From: Brevundimonas viscosa
Lineage (GTDB): Bacteria > Pseudomonadota > Alphaproteobacteria > Caulobacterales > Caulobacteraceae
Assembly (NCBI RefSeq): GCF_900116065.1
Contig: NZ_FOZV01000004.1
Coordinates: 1 to 64,000 of the forward strand
Length of the DNA stretch: 64,000 nucleotides
Direction of reading: 5' to 3'
The notes below the pieces were generated by a model. The model made no database searches. It was not told the origin of the DNA and saw only the letters and a program-made list of their open reading frames with translations. Positions 18,277 to 28,157 of this stretch are shown here, piece by piece; positions within the stretch are counted from its first letter, which is position 1, and each line of letters begins with the position of its first letter. The position numbers and the translations under genes were made by a program.

Positions 18277-18837
18277 ATGAACCTGATCCTGTTCGGGCCG
18301 CCCGCGGCCGGCAAGGGCACCCAGGCCAAGCGTCTGGTCGACACCCGCGGCATGGTCCAGCTGTCGACCGGCGACATGCTGCGCGCCGCGATCGCCTCGG
18401 GCTCGGAGCTGGGCCTGAAGGTCAAGGACGTGCTGGCGCGCGGCGACCTGGTCACCGACGAGATCGTCATCGCCCTGATCGAGGCGCGGTTGCCCGAGGC
18501 GGAAGCCGCCGGCGGCGCCATCTTCGACGGCTTCCCGCGCACCGTCGCCCAGGCCGAGGCGCTGGACGCCATGCTGGCCGGACGGGGCCGCCAGATCGAC
18601 CGCGTGGTCCGCCTGTGCGTCGACGACGAGGCGCTGACCGCGCGCATCGGCAAGCGCTTCGCCGAACAGGGCCGGGCCGACGACAATCCCGACACCTTCC
18701 GGGAGCGGCTGGCGGTCTACAACCGCAACACCGCGCCGCTGCTGCCCTACTATCAGGCGCAGGGGAAGCTGGTGGAGATCGACGGCATGGGCTCGATCGA
18801 CCAGGTGTCCGAGGCGCTGGACGCCGCCCTGGCCTGA
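18277..18837 (+). CDS. adk: Adenylate kinase, short form
   Basis: Adk (186 aa) converts ATP plus AMP to two ADP. The P-loop is GPPAAGKGTQ, the AMP site includes STGDMLRAAI and FDGFPRTVAQAEALD, and DNPDTFRERLAVYNRNTAPL lies near the C-terminus. It is the short type that lacks the roughly 27-residue LID insertion of E. coli Adk, usual in alphaproteobacteria. Co-transcription with secY is likely. Confidence 0.97.
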   Translation: MNLILFGPPAAGKGTQAKRLVDTRGMVQLSTGDMLRAAIASGSELGLKVKDVLARGDLVTDEIVIALIEARLPEAEAAGGAIFDGFPRTVAQAEALDAMLAGRGRQIDRVVRLCVDDEALTARIGKRFAEQGRADDNPDTFRERLAVYNRNTAPLLPYYQAQGKLVEIDGMGSIDQVSEALDAALA

Positions 18838-18885
18838 CCAGCTGAACGGCGGCTGACCTTTCGGCCTCCGACGCGTTCATGGCCC

Positions 18886-19626
18886 ATGTGGCACAGTCCG
18901 CGTGTGAGCATCGCCCTGCAGACCCTGAGACGCCCGCCGGTGCGCAACCTCGGCGTGGCTGTGGCCATCGCCGCCCTGCACGTCGGCGTCTTCCTCGTCA
19001 TCGCGCGCACCCAGCCGTCGCCGCCCGCGATGCTGCCGCCGGTGATCGAGGCGGTGCTTTTCCGGCCGCCGCCGCCCGAACCCCCGCCGCCGCCCTCCAG
19101 GCCCGCGCCGGAGGCCGGGGGCGGCGCCCCCGCAGCCGCCTCGCGCATCCATACGCCGCCGCCGCGACCCGAGGCGCGACCGGAGCTGCCGGCGCCGCCC
19201 GTGCAGGCGCCCGCGCCGGACCTGACCGTCGGCGTCGCGCCGGCGCCGTCTCCCACGCCCGGCTTCGGTCAGGGCGGGGAGGGGACCGGCACGGGGAGCG
19301 GCGAGGGCGAGGGTTCCGGCCCCGGCTCGGGCATGCCGTTCATGATCGTACGCGGACCCAGCCTGGCCGAGGTGCGCCGCGAACACCCGCGCGCCGCCCT
19401 GGCCGCGCGTCAGTCGGGCCGGGCCGAGATGTCGTGCGAGATCCGCCTCGACCAGCGGCTGGAGAACTGCCGCCTGCTGCGCGAGACGCCGGCCGGCATG
19501 GGCTTCGGCGAGGCGGCGCTTCGCTCGGCCGGCTACTTCCGGGTGCGGCCCCCGCTCCGGGGCGGGCAGCCGGTCGCGGGCCAGCGCGGCGTCTTCGGCG
19601 TGGAGTTCGGTCCGCCGCGGCGCTAG
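18886..19626 (+). CDS. TonB-like energy transducer
   Basis: A 246-aa protein with one N-terminal membrane helix (VAVAIAALHVGVFLVIA), a long Pro-rich periplasmic linker, a Gly-rich stretch, and a C-terminal TonB-type domain around SCEIRLDQRLENCRLLRETP. That domain has two Cys, likely a disulfide. TonB proteins pass proton-motive energy to outer membrane receptors. It may start at the ATG at 18886 or at GTG 18904. It is inserted between adk and rpsM, so expression could follow the ribosomal operon. A second TonB-like protein lies at 53717-54451. Confidence 0.82.
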   Translation: MWHSPRVSIALQTLRRPPVRNLGVAVAIAALHVGVFLVIARTQPSPPAMLPPVIEAVLFRPPPPEPPPPPSRPAPEAGGGAPAAASRIHTPPPRPEARPELPAPPVQAPAPDLTVGVAPAPSPTPGFGQGGEGTGTGSGEGEGSGPGSGMPFMIVRGPSLAEVRREHPRAALAARQSGRAEMSCEIRLDQRLENCRLLRETPAGMGFGEAALRSAGYFRVRPPLRGGQPVAGQRGVFGVEFGPPRR

Positions 19627-19652
19627 AGTCCGCGTCGCGGGCCGGTCTCCCG

Positions 19653-19680
19653 TTGACGGAAGCTGAATCCCCTGTATAAG
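19653..19680 (+). promoter_or_regulatory. Alpha operon promoter with internal GANTC site
   Basis: TTGACG (19653-19658), 16-nt spacer, TATAAG (19675-19680), with GAATC at 19665-19669 exactly 6 nt after the -35 box, as in the S10 promoter. Eleven identical bases (TTGACGGAAGC) open both elements. It is 86 nt upstream of the rpsM start codon. Confidence 0.78.
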
Positions 19681-19703
19681 GCGCGCTTCCGCGAAGGGCG
19701 CGT

Positions 19704-19736
19704 AACGCTCCTGGTCTGTTGACCGGAGCGTTTGTT
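19704..19736 (+). promoter_or_regulatory. Leader hairpin of the alpha operon
   Basis: AACGCTCC (19704-19711) and GGTC (19713-19716) pair with GACC (19721-19724) and GGAGCGTT (19725-19732): a 12-bp stem with one bulged T and a TGTT loop, then TTGTTG. It lies within the first 50 nt of the predicted transcript and could be an attenuator or an autoregulatory protein site. Function is inferred. Confidence 0.6.
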
Positions 19737-19766
19737 GCGTCCGCACACGCGTATCTGGAGAGCTTC

Positions 19767-20135
19767 GTGGCCCGTATCGCTGGCGTCAACATCCCGACCA
19801 ACAAGCGCGTCGAAATCGCGCTTCAGTACATCCACGGCATCGGCCCGGCCGCTGCGAAGGAAATCACGTCGAAGGTCGGCATCGAGCCGGCGCGCCGCGT
19901 GAACCAGCTGACCGACGCCGAGGTCCTGCAGATCCGCGAGACCATCGACCGCGACCACACCGTCGAGGGCGACCTGCGCCGCGAGACCTCGATGAACATC
20001 AAGCGCCTGATGGACCTGGCCTGCTATCGCGGCCTGCGTCACCGCAAGGGCCTGCCGGTCCGCGGCCAGCGCACGCACACCAACGCCCGCACCCGCAAGG
20101 GTCCGGCCAAGCCGATCGCCGGCAAGAAGAAGTAA
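19767..20135 (+). CDS. rpsM: 30S ribosomal protein S13
   Basis: S13 (122 aa) is in the 30S head and forms intersubunit bridges with the 50S. The start is GTG at 19767, after CTGGAGAG, giving the universal [20 protein letters not shown]; an upstream in-frame ATG lies in the leader hairpin and would add 16 non-conserved residues. The C-terminus [20 protein letters not shown] is the family signature. rpsD is not in this operon, unlike in E. coli, so S4-type control is unlikely. Confidence 0.97.
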   Translation: MARIAGVNIPTNKRVEIALQYIHGIGPAAAKEITSKVGIEPARRVNQLTDAEVLQIRETIDRDHTVEGDLRRETSMNIKRLMDLACYRGLRHRKGLPVRGQRTHTNARTRKGPAKPIAGKKK

Positions 20136-20151
20136 GAGAAAGACCTGACCG

Positions 20152-20541
20152 ATGGCCAAGGAACCGGGTCGCGTTAAGCGCCGCGAACGCAAGAACATCA
20201 CCTCGGGCGTGGCGCACGTGAACGCCAGCTTCAACAACACCATGGTGACCATCACCGACGCGCAGGGGAACGCCATCTCCTGGTCGTCGGCCGGCCACAT
20301 GGGCTTCAAGGGTTCGCGCAAGTCGACCCCGTACGCCGCCCAGATGGCCGCCGAGGACGCCGGCCGGAAGGCCGCCGAGCACGGCGTGAAGACGCTGGAA
20401 GTCAACGTCTCGGGTCCGGGTTCGGGCCGCGAGTCGGCCCTGCGGGCCCTGCAGTCGGTCGGCATGACGATCACGACCATCCGCGACGTGACGCCGATGC
20501 CGCACAACGGCTGCCGTCCGCCCAAGCGCCGCCGCGTCTAA
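20152..20541 (+). CDS. rpsK: 30S ribosomal protein S11
   Basis: S11 (129 aa) lines the platform of the 30S near the Shine-Dalgarno duplex. Conserved [18 protein letters not shown] and the C-terminal [18 protein letters not shown] are present. It is the second gene of the alpha operon. The 87-nt gap to rpoA holds no gene. Confidence 0.98.
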   Translation: MAKEPGRVKRRERKNITSGVAHVNASFNNTMVTITDAQGNAISWSSAGHMGFKGSRKSTPYAAQMAAEDAGRKAAEHGVKTLEVNVSGPGSGRESALRALQSVGMTITTIRDVTPMPHNGCRPPKRRRV

Positions 20542-20628
20542 GCGACGACGTCGAGTACCTTTCTGCGCCGGTCCCGCCTTTCCTGACGAGGCGAGGGGGA
20601 TCGGCGAAACCCGTTTCGAGGGACACCT

Positions 20629-21648
20629 ATGATCGAACGTAACTGGCAAGAGCTGATCCGTCCCGAGAAGCCGCAGATCGAGGCGAGCACCGACCCGCAG
20701 CGCAAGGCGCGCCTGGTCGCCGAGCCCCTCGAACGCGGTTTCGGCGTGACGCTCGGCAACGCCCTGCGCCGCGTTCTCCTGTCGTCGCTGCAAGGCGCGG
20801 CGGTGACCGCCATCCAGATCGACGGCGTCGTCCACGAGTTCTCGTCGCTGGAAGGCGTGCGGGAAGACGTCGTCGACATCGTTCTGAACATCAAGCAGCT
20901 GGCCCTGCGCATGCACGCCGAGGGTCCGAAGCGCATGACCCTGCGCGCCACCGGCCCCGGCCCGGTGACCGCCGGCCAGATCGAGGTCCCGGCCGACATC
21001 GAGGTGCTGAACCCCGATCACGTGATCTGCACCCTCGACGACGGCGCCTCGGTGCGCATGGAGCTGACCGTCCAGAACGGCAAGGGCTACGTCGCCTCGG
21101 AGTTCAACCGCCCGGAAGACGCGCCGATCGGCCTGATCGCCGTCGACGCCCTGTACTCGCCGGTCAAGCGTGTCGCTTACCGTGTCGAGCCGACCCGCCA
21201 GGGCCAGTCGCTGGACTACGACAAGCTGGTGCTGGAAGTCGAAACCAACGGCGCGGTCTCGCCGGTGGACGCCGTGGCCTACGCCTCGCGCATCCTCCAG
21301 GACCAGCTGCAGATCTTCATCACCTTCGACGAGCCGAAGAAGGCTGTGGAAGCCGCCGACGGCAAGCCCGACCTGCCTTTCAACCCGGCCCTGCTGAAGA
21401 AGGTCGACGAGCTGGAACTGTCGGTTCGTTCGGCCAACTGCCTGAAGAACGACAACATCGTCTACATCGGCGACCTGATCCAGAAGACCGAGGGCGAGAT
21501 GCTTCGCACCCCGAACTTCGGCCGCAAGTCGCTGAACGAGATCAAGGAAGTGCTGGCGACCATGGGCCTCAGCCTCGGCATGGACGTGCCGAACTGGCCG
21601 CCGGAGAACATCGAAGACCTGGCCAAGAAGTTCGACGACCAGATCTAG
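20629..21648 (+). CDS. rpoA: RNA polymerase alpha subunit
   Basis: Alpha (339 aa) dimerises to nucleate RNA polymerase; its C-terminal domain binds UP elements and activators. The N-terminal domain includes [20 protein letters not shown], the dimer and beta-binding surface. After an acidic linker, the CTD shows [17 protein letters not shown] and [17 protein letters not shown], the DNA-binding helices. Normal size and position between rpsK and rplQ. Confidence 0.98.
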   Translation: MIERNWQELIRPEKPQIEASTDPQRKARLVAEPLERGFGVTLGNALRRVLLSSLQGAAVTAIQIDGVVHEFSSLEGVREDVVDIVLNIKQLALRMHAEGPKRMTLRATGPGPVTAGQIEVPADIEVLNPDHVICTLDDGASVRMELTVQNGKGYVASEFNRPEDAPIGLIAVDALYSPVKRVAYRVEPTRQGQSLDYDKLVLEVETNGAVSPVDAVAYASRILQDQLQIFITFDEPKKAVEAADGKPDLPFNPALLKKVDELELSVRSANCLKNDNIVYIGDLIQKTEGEMLRTPNFGRKSLNEIKEVLATMGLSLGMDVPNWPPENIEDLAKKFDDQI

Positions 21649-21754
21649 TTTCAACCCTCCGCCCAAGGTCCCCGGACCGCGGAGCGGTTAGAATGAGAGA
21701 GCCCAAGGTCCGCGGCGGTATCGCGGAAACCAGGGTTGAGTAGGAGAGACCCCG

Positions 21755-22174
21755 ATGCGCCACGGCGCCGCCTATCGCAAGCTCGGCCGCACGGCCAGCC
21801 ACCGCACCGCGATGTTCGCCAACATGGCCGCCTCGCTGATCAAGCACGAGCAGATCACGACGACCCTGCCCAAGGCCAAGGAGCTGCGGCCCTTCGTCGA
21901 GAAGCTGGTCACGCTCGGCAAGAAGGGCGACCTGCACGCCCGCCGCCAGGCCATCAGCCAGGTGCGCGACGTGACCCAGGTGGGCAAGCTGTTCGAGACC
22001 ATCGCGCCGCGCTACGCGGAGCGGAACGGCGGCTACATCCGCATCATGAAGGCGGGCTACCGCCACGGCGACAACGCGCCGATGGCCGTGATCGAGTTCG
22101 TCGACCGGGACGTGGACGCCAAGGGCAAGGACTCGGGTCCGGTCCAGGCGTTCGAGGGCGACGACGAAGCCTGA
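21755..22174 (+). CDS. rplQ: 50S ribosomal protein L17
   Basis: L17 (139 aa) sits at the tunnel exit. [20 protein letters not shown] is the family N-terminus, after a GGAGAG ribosome site. The core ends near residue 120, followed by a short acidic tail. The 106-nt spacer from rpoA contains two copies of GCCCAAGGTCC but no gene. A strong terminator follows, ending the ribosomal cluster. Confidence 0.97.
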   Translation: MRHGAAYRKLGRTASHRTAMFANMAASLIKHEQITTTLPKAKELRPFVEKLVTLGKKGDLHARRQAISQVRDVTQVGKLFETIAPRYAERNGGYIRIMKAGYRHGDNAPMAVIEFVDRDVDAKGKDSGPVQAFEGDDEA

Positions 22175-22198
22175 TCGGCTTCCTCGTCGGGGCAACGG

Positions 22199-22232
22199 AA
22201 GGGCGGCGGGTCGAACGATCCGCCGCCCTTTT
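22199..22232 (+). terminator. Intrinsic terminator of the alpha operon
   Basis: AAGGGCGGCGG (22199-22209) pairs with CCGCCGCCCTT (22220-22230), 10-nt loop, then TT; 25 nt after the rplQ stop. An 11-bp GC-rich stem makes it a convincing terminator. Confidence 0.88.
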
Positions 22233-22271
22233 CGCTGCGCGAAACATCACCAGATCGGGGAGGAGGCCGCC

Positions 22272-22757
22272 ATGACCCCTGACCAAACCGTCGCCATCGT
22301 CGACTACCGGCCCGGCCACGCCGCCGCCTGGAAGGCGCTGAACGAGGCCTGGCTGGCCGAAGGCGGCTTCGTCGTGGAAGCCAAGGACCGCAAGGTGATC
22401 GGCGATCCGGAGGGCGCCATCCTGGCCCCCGGCGGGCGGATCTTCATGGCCGAGCGGGACGGCGAGGCGATCGGCTGCTGCTCGCTGATGCCGATGCAGG
22501 ACGGCGGCTTCGAGGTGGCCAAGATGACCGTCTCGCCGGCCGCGCGGGGTCTCGGGCTGGGACGCCGGCTGCTGGAAGCCTGCGAGGCCGCGGCCCGGGC
22601 CGCCGGGGCGCCGCGGCTGTACCTCGAGACCAGCAGCACGCTGAAGCCGGCCGGCGCGCTGTACCGCAGCTTCGGCTTCGTCGACCTGCCGCCGCGCCCC
22701 AGCCCCTACGTCCGCGCCGACGTGTGGATGGAGAAGCGGCTGACGCCAGGCGGCTGA
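22272..22757 (+). CDS. GNAT family N-acetyltransferase
   Basis: A 161-aa single-domain acetyltransferase. The acetyl-CoA binding motif A appears as VAKMTVSPAARGLGLGRRLL, preceded by the typical beta bulge strand (GCCSLMPMQDGG) and followed by YLETSSTLKPAGALYRSFGF. The sequence pattern fits small-molecule or amino-acid acetyltransferases. A GGGAGGAGG ribosome site precedes ATG 22272. Standalone gene; substrate unknown. Confidence 0.85.
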   Translation: MTPDQTVAIVDYRPGHAAAWKALNEAWLAEGGFVVEAKDRKVIGDPEGAILAPGGRIFMAERDGEAIGCCSLMPMQDGGFEVAKMTVSPAARGLGLGRRLLEACEAAARAAGAPRLYLETSSTLKPAGALYRSFGFVDLPPRPSPYVRADVWMEKRLTPGG

Positions 22758-22817
22758 AGGCTCAAGTCGGGGTGGACTTGCGCGACTTCGCAGAGGCGAC
22801 TTGGGGGACAGTCCGCA

Positions 22818-22858
22818 GGGGACATGGTGGACGGGGATGACATGGTGGACATGTCCCC
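22818..22858. repeat. Inverted and direct repeat between convergent genes
   Basis: GGGGACATG (22818-22826) is complementary to CATGTCCCC (22850-22858). Inside, the 12-mer GACATGGTGGAC occurs twice (22821-22832 and 22839-22850) with an 18-nt period. It lies between the convergent GNAT and ABC permease genes and may act as a bidirectional terminator, though T runs are lacking. Confidence 0.6.
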
Positions 22859-22869
22859 GGAGCAGGCGC

Positions 22870-23736
22870 CTACTCTTTCGACAGGTCCTGCCGCCGGAAC
22901 AGCAGCAGGGCCAGGCCGAGCGGGACCACGCACCACAAGGCCAGGCTGGCCAGCGCCGGCCAGAGCGCCGCCTCGGTCGACATGACCCGCGCCGCGCCGG
23001 GCGAGACGAGGCTCTTCAGCGTGTCGTAGGCGAGGCCGGGCATGAGCAGCTGGGCGGGCCAGCCGTCGGGATGCAGCTTCAACAGCATCATCACCGGCGG
23101 GGCGCCGAGGATCGACTGGCCGAACCCCAGCGCCCAGGGCACGAACAGGGCGGCCAGCAGCGAGCGGGTGACGACCGCCGTGAGCAGAGCGACCAGGCCG
23201 TACTGGACCATCCGCACGAACGACAGCAGCCAGATCAGGGCGGCGTCTCCGGCCTCGGCGGCGCCGAGGGAGAAGGTCGGCGGCCGCTCGAACACCAGCG
23301 CCTGGGCGAGATAGTAGACGAAGGCCGCGACCAGCATGGCCACGGAGGCGGCCACGGCCATCAGCTTCATCGTGCCGACCTTGCCGAGGATCAGCGCGGT
23401 GCGGGTGTTGCGGGCGCTGATCAGTCGCCACGTCTCCCAGCGGTAGTCGCCGGCATAGACCGTCGCGGCGGCGATCAGCATGAAGGTCATCAGCGCGCCA
23501 TTGGCGGTCTGGTTGGCTCCGAAGGTGAGGAACTCCGCGAGGTTGAGGGGCGACCCCGCCCCGGTCGTGGGCAGGCCCGCGGCGGCTGCGGCGGCGTCGC
23601 CCTGGGCCTTGTTGACGAGGTGGTAGATCACCCCGCCGACCGCGAACATCAGCGGCACGAACACCACGCTCCAGAACACCGTCAGGCGATTGCGCAGCAG
23701 GCGGTGGGTTTCGGCGGCGAGCGCGTCAAACAGCAT
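22870..23736 (-). CDS. ABC exporter permease (ABC-2 type)
   Basis: A 288-aa integral membrane protein with about six hydrophobic helices (for example FWSVVFVPLMFAVGGVIYHL, MAVAASVAMLVAAFVYYLA, WCVVPLGLALLLF). The region around DYRWETWRLISARNTRTALILGK is typical of ABC-2 permeases, the cytoplasmic coupling segment. Its start overlaps the ATPase gene by 11 bp, so the two form a two-gene export system. Substrate unknown; such pairs often export peptides or drugs, or affect membrane integrity. Confidence 0.85.
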   Translation of the reverse strand: MLFDALAAETHRLLRNRLTVFWSVVFVPLMFAVGGVIYHLVNKAQGDAAAAAAGLPTTGAGSPLNLAEFLTFGANQTANGALMTFMLIAAATVYAGDYRWETWRLISARNTRTALILGKVGTMKLMAVAASVAMLVAAFVYYLAQALVFERPPTFSLGAAEAGDAALIWLLSFVRMVQYGLVALLTAVVTRSLLAALFVPWALGFGQSILGAPPVMMLLKLHPDGWPAQLLMPGLAYDTLKSLVSPGAARVMSTEAALWPALASLALWCVVPLGLALLLFRRQDLSKE

Positions 23737-24637
23737 GGATCGTCTCCGGAGCCTGCACCGCGCCCGTTTCCGAGAAGAAGATGGACTCCAGGTCGGCGCC
23801 GACCCAGCGGGCCTCGTGGATGTCGACGCCCTGTTCGACGAGGGCGCGGATCAGGGCCGGCCCCTCGGCGCGGGACACGTCGGCCAGCACGGCGTCGCCG
23901 TCGCGGCTGCCCTTGGCGCCCAGCGCCTCCAGCACCCGCTCGACCGGGCCGGCGGCGAGGCGCAGCCGCTCGCCGACCGCGGTGAGTTCGCTGACCGAGC
24001 CCTCGCGCACCAGCCGGCCCTTGTTGAGAATGGCGACGCGGTCGCAGACCCGCTGCACCTCCAGCAGCTGGTGGCTGGCAAGCACCACGGTGACGCCGTC
24101 GTCCGTCGCGAGCGAGCGGATCAGGGCGCGCATCTCCTGGATGCCGGGCGGGTCCATGCCGCTGGTCGGCTCGTCGAGGATGACCAGCTCGGGCCGGCTC
24201 ATCAGGGCGGCGGCGACCCCGAGCCGCTGCATCATGCCGACCGAGAAGCCGCGCACCTTGCGGTCAGCGGCTTCGCTGAGGCCCACCCGTGCGAGCCAGT
24301 GCGGGATGTCGGCCGAGCCGCCGATGCCGTGCTCCAGCGCCAGCCAGCGCAGCACCTGTCGCGCCGTCATGTAGGGCGGGAAGCGCGGCGTCTCGATCAT
24401 CGAGCCCATGCGGCGCATATGGCTGATCTCGTTGACCGACCCGCCCATGACCCGCGCCTCGCCCTGGGTGGCCCGGATCAGGCCCAGCAGGATGCGGAAC
24501 AGGGTCGACTTGCCGGCCCCGTTCGGTCCCAGCACCCCGTAGACCCCGCCGCGCGGAATGCTGAGGTCCAGCCCGTCGAGGGCGCGCACGGCTCCGTAGG
24601 TCTTGGTCAGCCCACGGGTTTCGATGACGGCGGTCAT
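23726..24637 (-). CDS. ABC transporter ATP-binding protein
   Basis: The 303-aa nucleotide-binding partner of the permease. Walker A is GPNGAGKST, the signature region is RGFSVGMMQRLGVAAAL (a variant of LSGGQ), and Walker B is LVILDEPTSGMDP with the H-loop in VLASHQ. The C-terminal 90 residues after the core are of the type seen in ABC-2 exporters. The start is taken at ATG 24637, where the conserved MTAVIETRGLTKTYG begins; an upstream in-frame ATG adds a basic, non-conserved stretch. No clear Shine-Dalgarno. Confidence 0.92.
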   Translation of the reverse strand: MTAVIETRGLTKTYGAVRALDGLDLSIPRGGVYGVLGPNGAGKSTLFRILLGLIRATQGEARVMGGSVNEISHMRRMGSMIETPRFPPYMTARQVLRWLALEHGIGGSADIPHWLARVGLSEAADRKVRGFSVGMMQRLGVAAALMSRPELVILDEPTSGMDPPGIQEMRALIRSLATDDGVTVVLASHQLLEVQRVCDRVAILNKGRLVREGSVSELTAVGERLRLAAGPVERVLEALGAKGSRDGDAVLADVSRAEGPALIRALVEQGVDIHEARWVGADLESIFFSETGAVQAPETIHAV

Positions 24638-24709
24638 GGGGGGAGGTTGAACGCGTGTCGCGAGGAAGCGCAACTTACGCTTTCGCAACCTCCACAAGGG
24701 CACGGCCGG

Positions 24710-25060
24710 TCAGCGGCCTTCGAAACGCGGCCGTCCGGCTTCGACCACGCGAACCTGCGCTCCGAGGTGCCTCTCGATCTCAGACCAGTGCCGCTCCAGC
24801 CAGGCGATCAGGGTTCGGCTCGTCGTATTGCCGAGCCTGACCCAGACGATCTGCGGCCCGTCCGACCGCGAGGTTGCGCGGATGGCGAAGTCCTTGTCCT
24901 TGCTGATGATGATTCGTCCGTCGCGGCGCGCGAACTCCCAGATGTCCGAGTCGGTAGCGTGGAGCCCCACGTCATCCATTACGTGGGAGGCTTCGTGACC
25001 CCGGGACCGCAACCAGGCCGCCAGGCCGGGCGGCAGTTGGGCATCGACGAGGAACCTCAC
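24710..25060 (-). CDS. DUF5615 PIN-like protein (putative toxin)
   Basis: A 116-aa protein with the DUF5615 PIN-like layout: an acidic residue after the first strand (MRFLVDAQLPPGLA), then a second acidic site in TDSDIWEFARRDGRIIISKD and KDKDFA. PIN-like proteins are typically Mg-dependent RNases. It overlaps the DUF433 gene by 4 bp (ATGA at 25057-25060), the usual arrangement of a type II toxin-antitoxin pair in which the DUF433 protein is the antitoxin. Activity has not been shown for this pair. Confidence 0.82.
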   Translation of the reverse strand: MRFLVDAQLPPGLAAWLRSRGHEASHVMDDVGLHATDSDIWEFARRDGRIIISKDKDFAIRATSRSDGPQIVWVRLGNTTSRTLIAWLERHWSEIERHLGAQVRVVEAGRPRFEGR

Positions 25061-25284
25061 GCCGCAATGACGGCCGTGTCGCGAATTGCGGCGGCGGCGT
25101 AGGCGAGGCTGGCGCGGATATCATCCGGCTCCAGGTAGGGAAAATCGCCAAGAATCTCTTCCGCGGTCGCGCCGCCCGCGAGCATATCGAGGATGTCCTG
25201 CACGCGAACCCGGGTGCCCCGGAGACAAGGGCGGCCCCCGCAGACAGCGGGATCAATGGTGACGCGGGTCAGCAGGTCGCTCAT
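25057..25284 (-). CDS. DUF433 family putative antitoxin
   Basis: A 75-aa protein with the DUF433 core: RVTIDPAVCGGRPCLRGTRV followed by the helix-turn-helix-like VQDILDMLAGGATAEEILGD and FPYLEPDDIRASLAYAA. In VapB-like systems such proteins bind DNA and neutralise the DUF5615 partner. It is the first gene of the pair, which fits antitoxin-first order. Confidence 0.85.
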   Translation of the reverse strand: MSDLLTRVTIDPAVCGGRPCLRGTRVRVQDILDMLAGGATAEEILGDFPYLEPDDIRASLAYAAAAIRDTAVIAA

Positions 25285-25395
25285 AGGGGCAGACTACACC
25301 AGATCGCCCGGGGGAAGAACTCGGCGAGCGCAGAGCGGTCCGCGGTGACGTGCCGCCCCCGCTCGGGTAGAAGGCGCTCCCTTCCGAGCCTCGCC

Positions 25396-26697
25396 ATGTC
25401 CATCCTCACCCGCCTCCGCACCAAGCGCGCCGCGCTCGCCTTCATCTTCGTGACGGCGGTGCTCGACATCGTGGCCATGGGGATCATCATCCCCGTCCTG
25501 CCCCAGTTGATCGTCGGGTTCGTCGGCTCCAACGCCGAGGCCGGCTGGATCAACGGCGTCTTCGTGGCCCTGTGGGCGGGGATGCAGTTCCTGTGCTCGC
25601 CGATCATCGGCTCGCTGTCCGACCAGTACGGCCGCCGGCCGGTGATCCTGATCAGCTGCGCGGGCCTGTCGCTGGACTATGTGCTGATGGCGGCGGCCCC
25701 GAACCTGTGGTGGCTGGCGGCAGGGCGGATCATCGCGGGGATCACCTCGTCCAGCTTCACGACGGTGTACGCCTACATGGCCGACATCACCGCGCCGGAA
25801 CGGCGGGCGCGGGCCTACGGCCTGATCGGGGCCGCCTTCTCGGGCGGCTTCGTGCTCGGGCCGGTGTTGGGCGGCTTCCTCGGCGAGTTCGGCCCGCGCG
25901 TGCCCTTCTGGTTCGCCGCCGGCCTGTCGGGCGTGGCCTTCCTCTACGGCCTGCTGGTGCTGCCCGAGAGCCTGCCGGTGGAGAAGCGCATGCGCTTCAG
26001 CTGGCGGCGCGCCAATCCCGTCGGGGCGCTGGTGCTGCTGCGCCGGCATACGGAGCTCAGCGGCCTGGCGGTGGTGAACTTCCTGCTCTACTTCGCCCAC
26101 CACGTCTTTTCGGCGGTGTTCGTGCTCTACGCCGCCCTGCGCTACGGCTGGGGACCGAAGGAGGTGGGCCTGCTGCTGGCCATGGTCGGCGTGCTGGACA
26201 TGGGGGTGCAGGGCGGCCTGACCGGCCGGGTGGTGCAGCATTTCGGCGACCGCGCCACCATGATCCTCGGTCTCGCCGGGGGCACGGTCGGGATCGCCCT
26301 GATGGGCTGGGCTCCGTCGGGCTGGATCTTCGTCGCGGCCATGCTGCCGAACGCGCTGTGGGGACTGGCCATGCCGACCCTGCAGGCGCTGATGACCCGC
26401 CGCGTCGGCGACGACGAGCAGGGCCAGTTGCAGGGGGCCAACATGAGCGTGGCCTCGATCGCCGGCGTGGCCTCGCCGCTGTTCTTCGGCTGGATCTACG
26501 CCAGTTCGGCCGGCGGCGAGTTCGGCGGCGTTGCGCGTGGGGTGGCGGGGCTGGGCGAGTGGACGGCGCCGCTGATCGGCGCCCTCTATGATCCGGGCCT
26601 CGCCTTCTATCTGGCCGCCGGCATTCTCGGTTTGGCGGCGGTGATCGGCTGGGGGGTGGCGCGACGGGCGGAACGTGAGGAAAGCGTAACCGTTTGA
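25396..26697 (+). CDS. TetA-like MFS multidrug/tetracycline efflux protein
   Basis: A 433-aa major facilitator with 12 predicted helices. The motif-A loop GSLSDQYGRRPVILIS between helices 2 and 3 and the helix-5 motif GAAFSGGFVLGPVLGG (antiporter motif C) place it among the 12-helix drug:proton antiporters of the TCR/Tet branch. The ATG at 25396 is preferred: it gives a short basic N-terminus (MSILTRLRTKR) before the first helix, while the upstream ATG adds an unlikely leader. Substrate cannot be inferred. Confidence 0.87.
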   Translation: MSILTRLRTKRAALAFIFVTAVLDIVAMGIIIPVLPQLIVGFVGSNAEAGWINGVFVALWAGMQFLCSPIIGSLSDQYGRRPVILISCAGLSLDYVLMAAAPNLWWLAAGRIIAGITSSSFTTVYAYMADITAPERRARAYGLIGAAFSGGFVLGPVLGGFLGEFGPRVPFWFAAGLSGVAFLYGLLVLPESLPVEKRMRFSWRRANPVGALVLLRRHTELSGLAVVNFLLYFAHHVFSAVFVLYAALRYGWGPKEVGLLLAMVGVLDMGVQGGLTGRVVQHFGDRATMILGLAGGTVGIALMGWAPSGWIFVAAMLPNALWGLAMPTLQALMTRRVGDDEQGQLQGANMSVASIAGVASPLFFGWIYASSAGGEFGGVARGVAGLGEWTAPLIGALYDPGLAFYLAAGILGLAAVIGWGVARRAEREESVTV

Positions 26698-26773
26698 CCC
26701 GGCTGACGCCTTGATGCCGTCGAATTGGCGGGCAGGATCAGGCGCAACGGAATCCATGATCGACCGGACCACG

Positions 26774-28144
<1,371 letters not shown>

Positions 28145-28157
28145 TCCGGCCTCCGCG

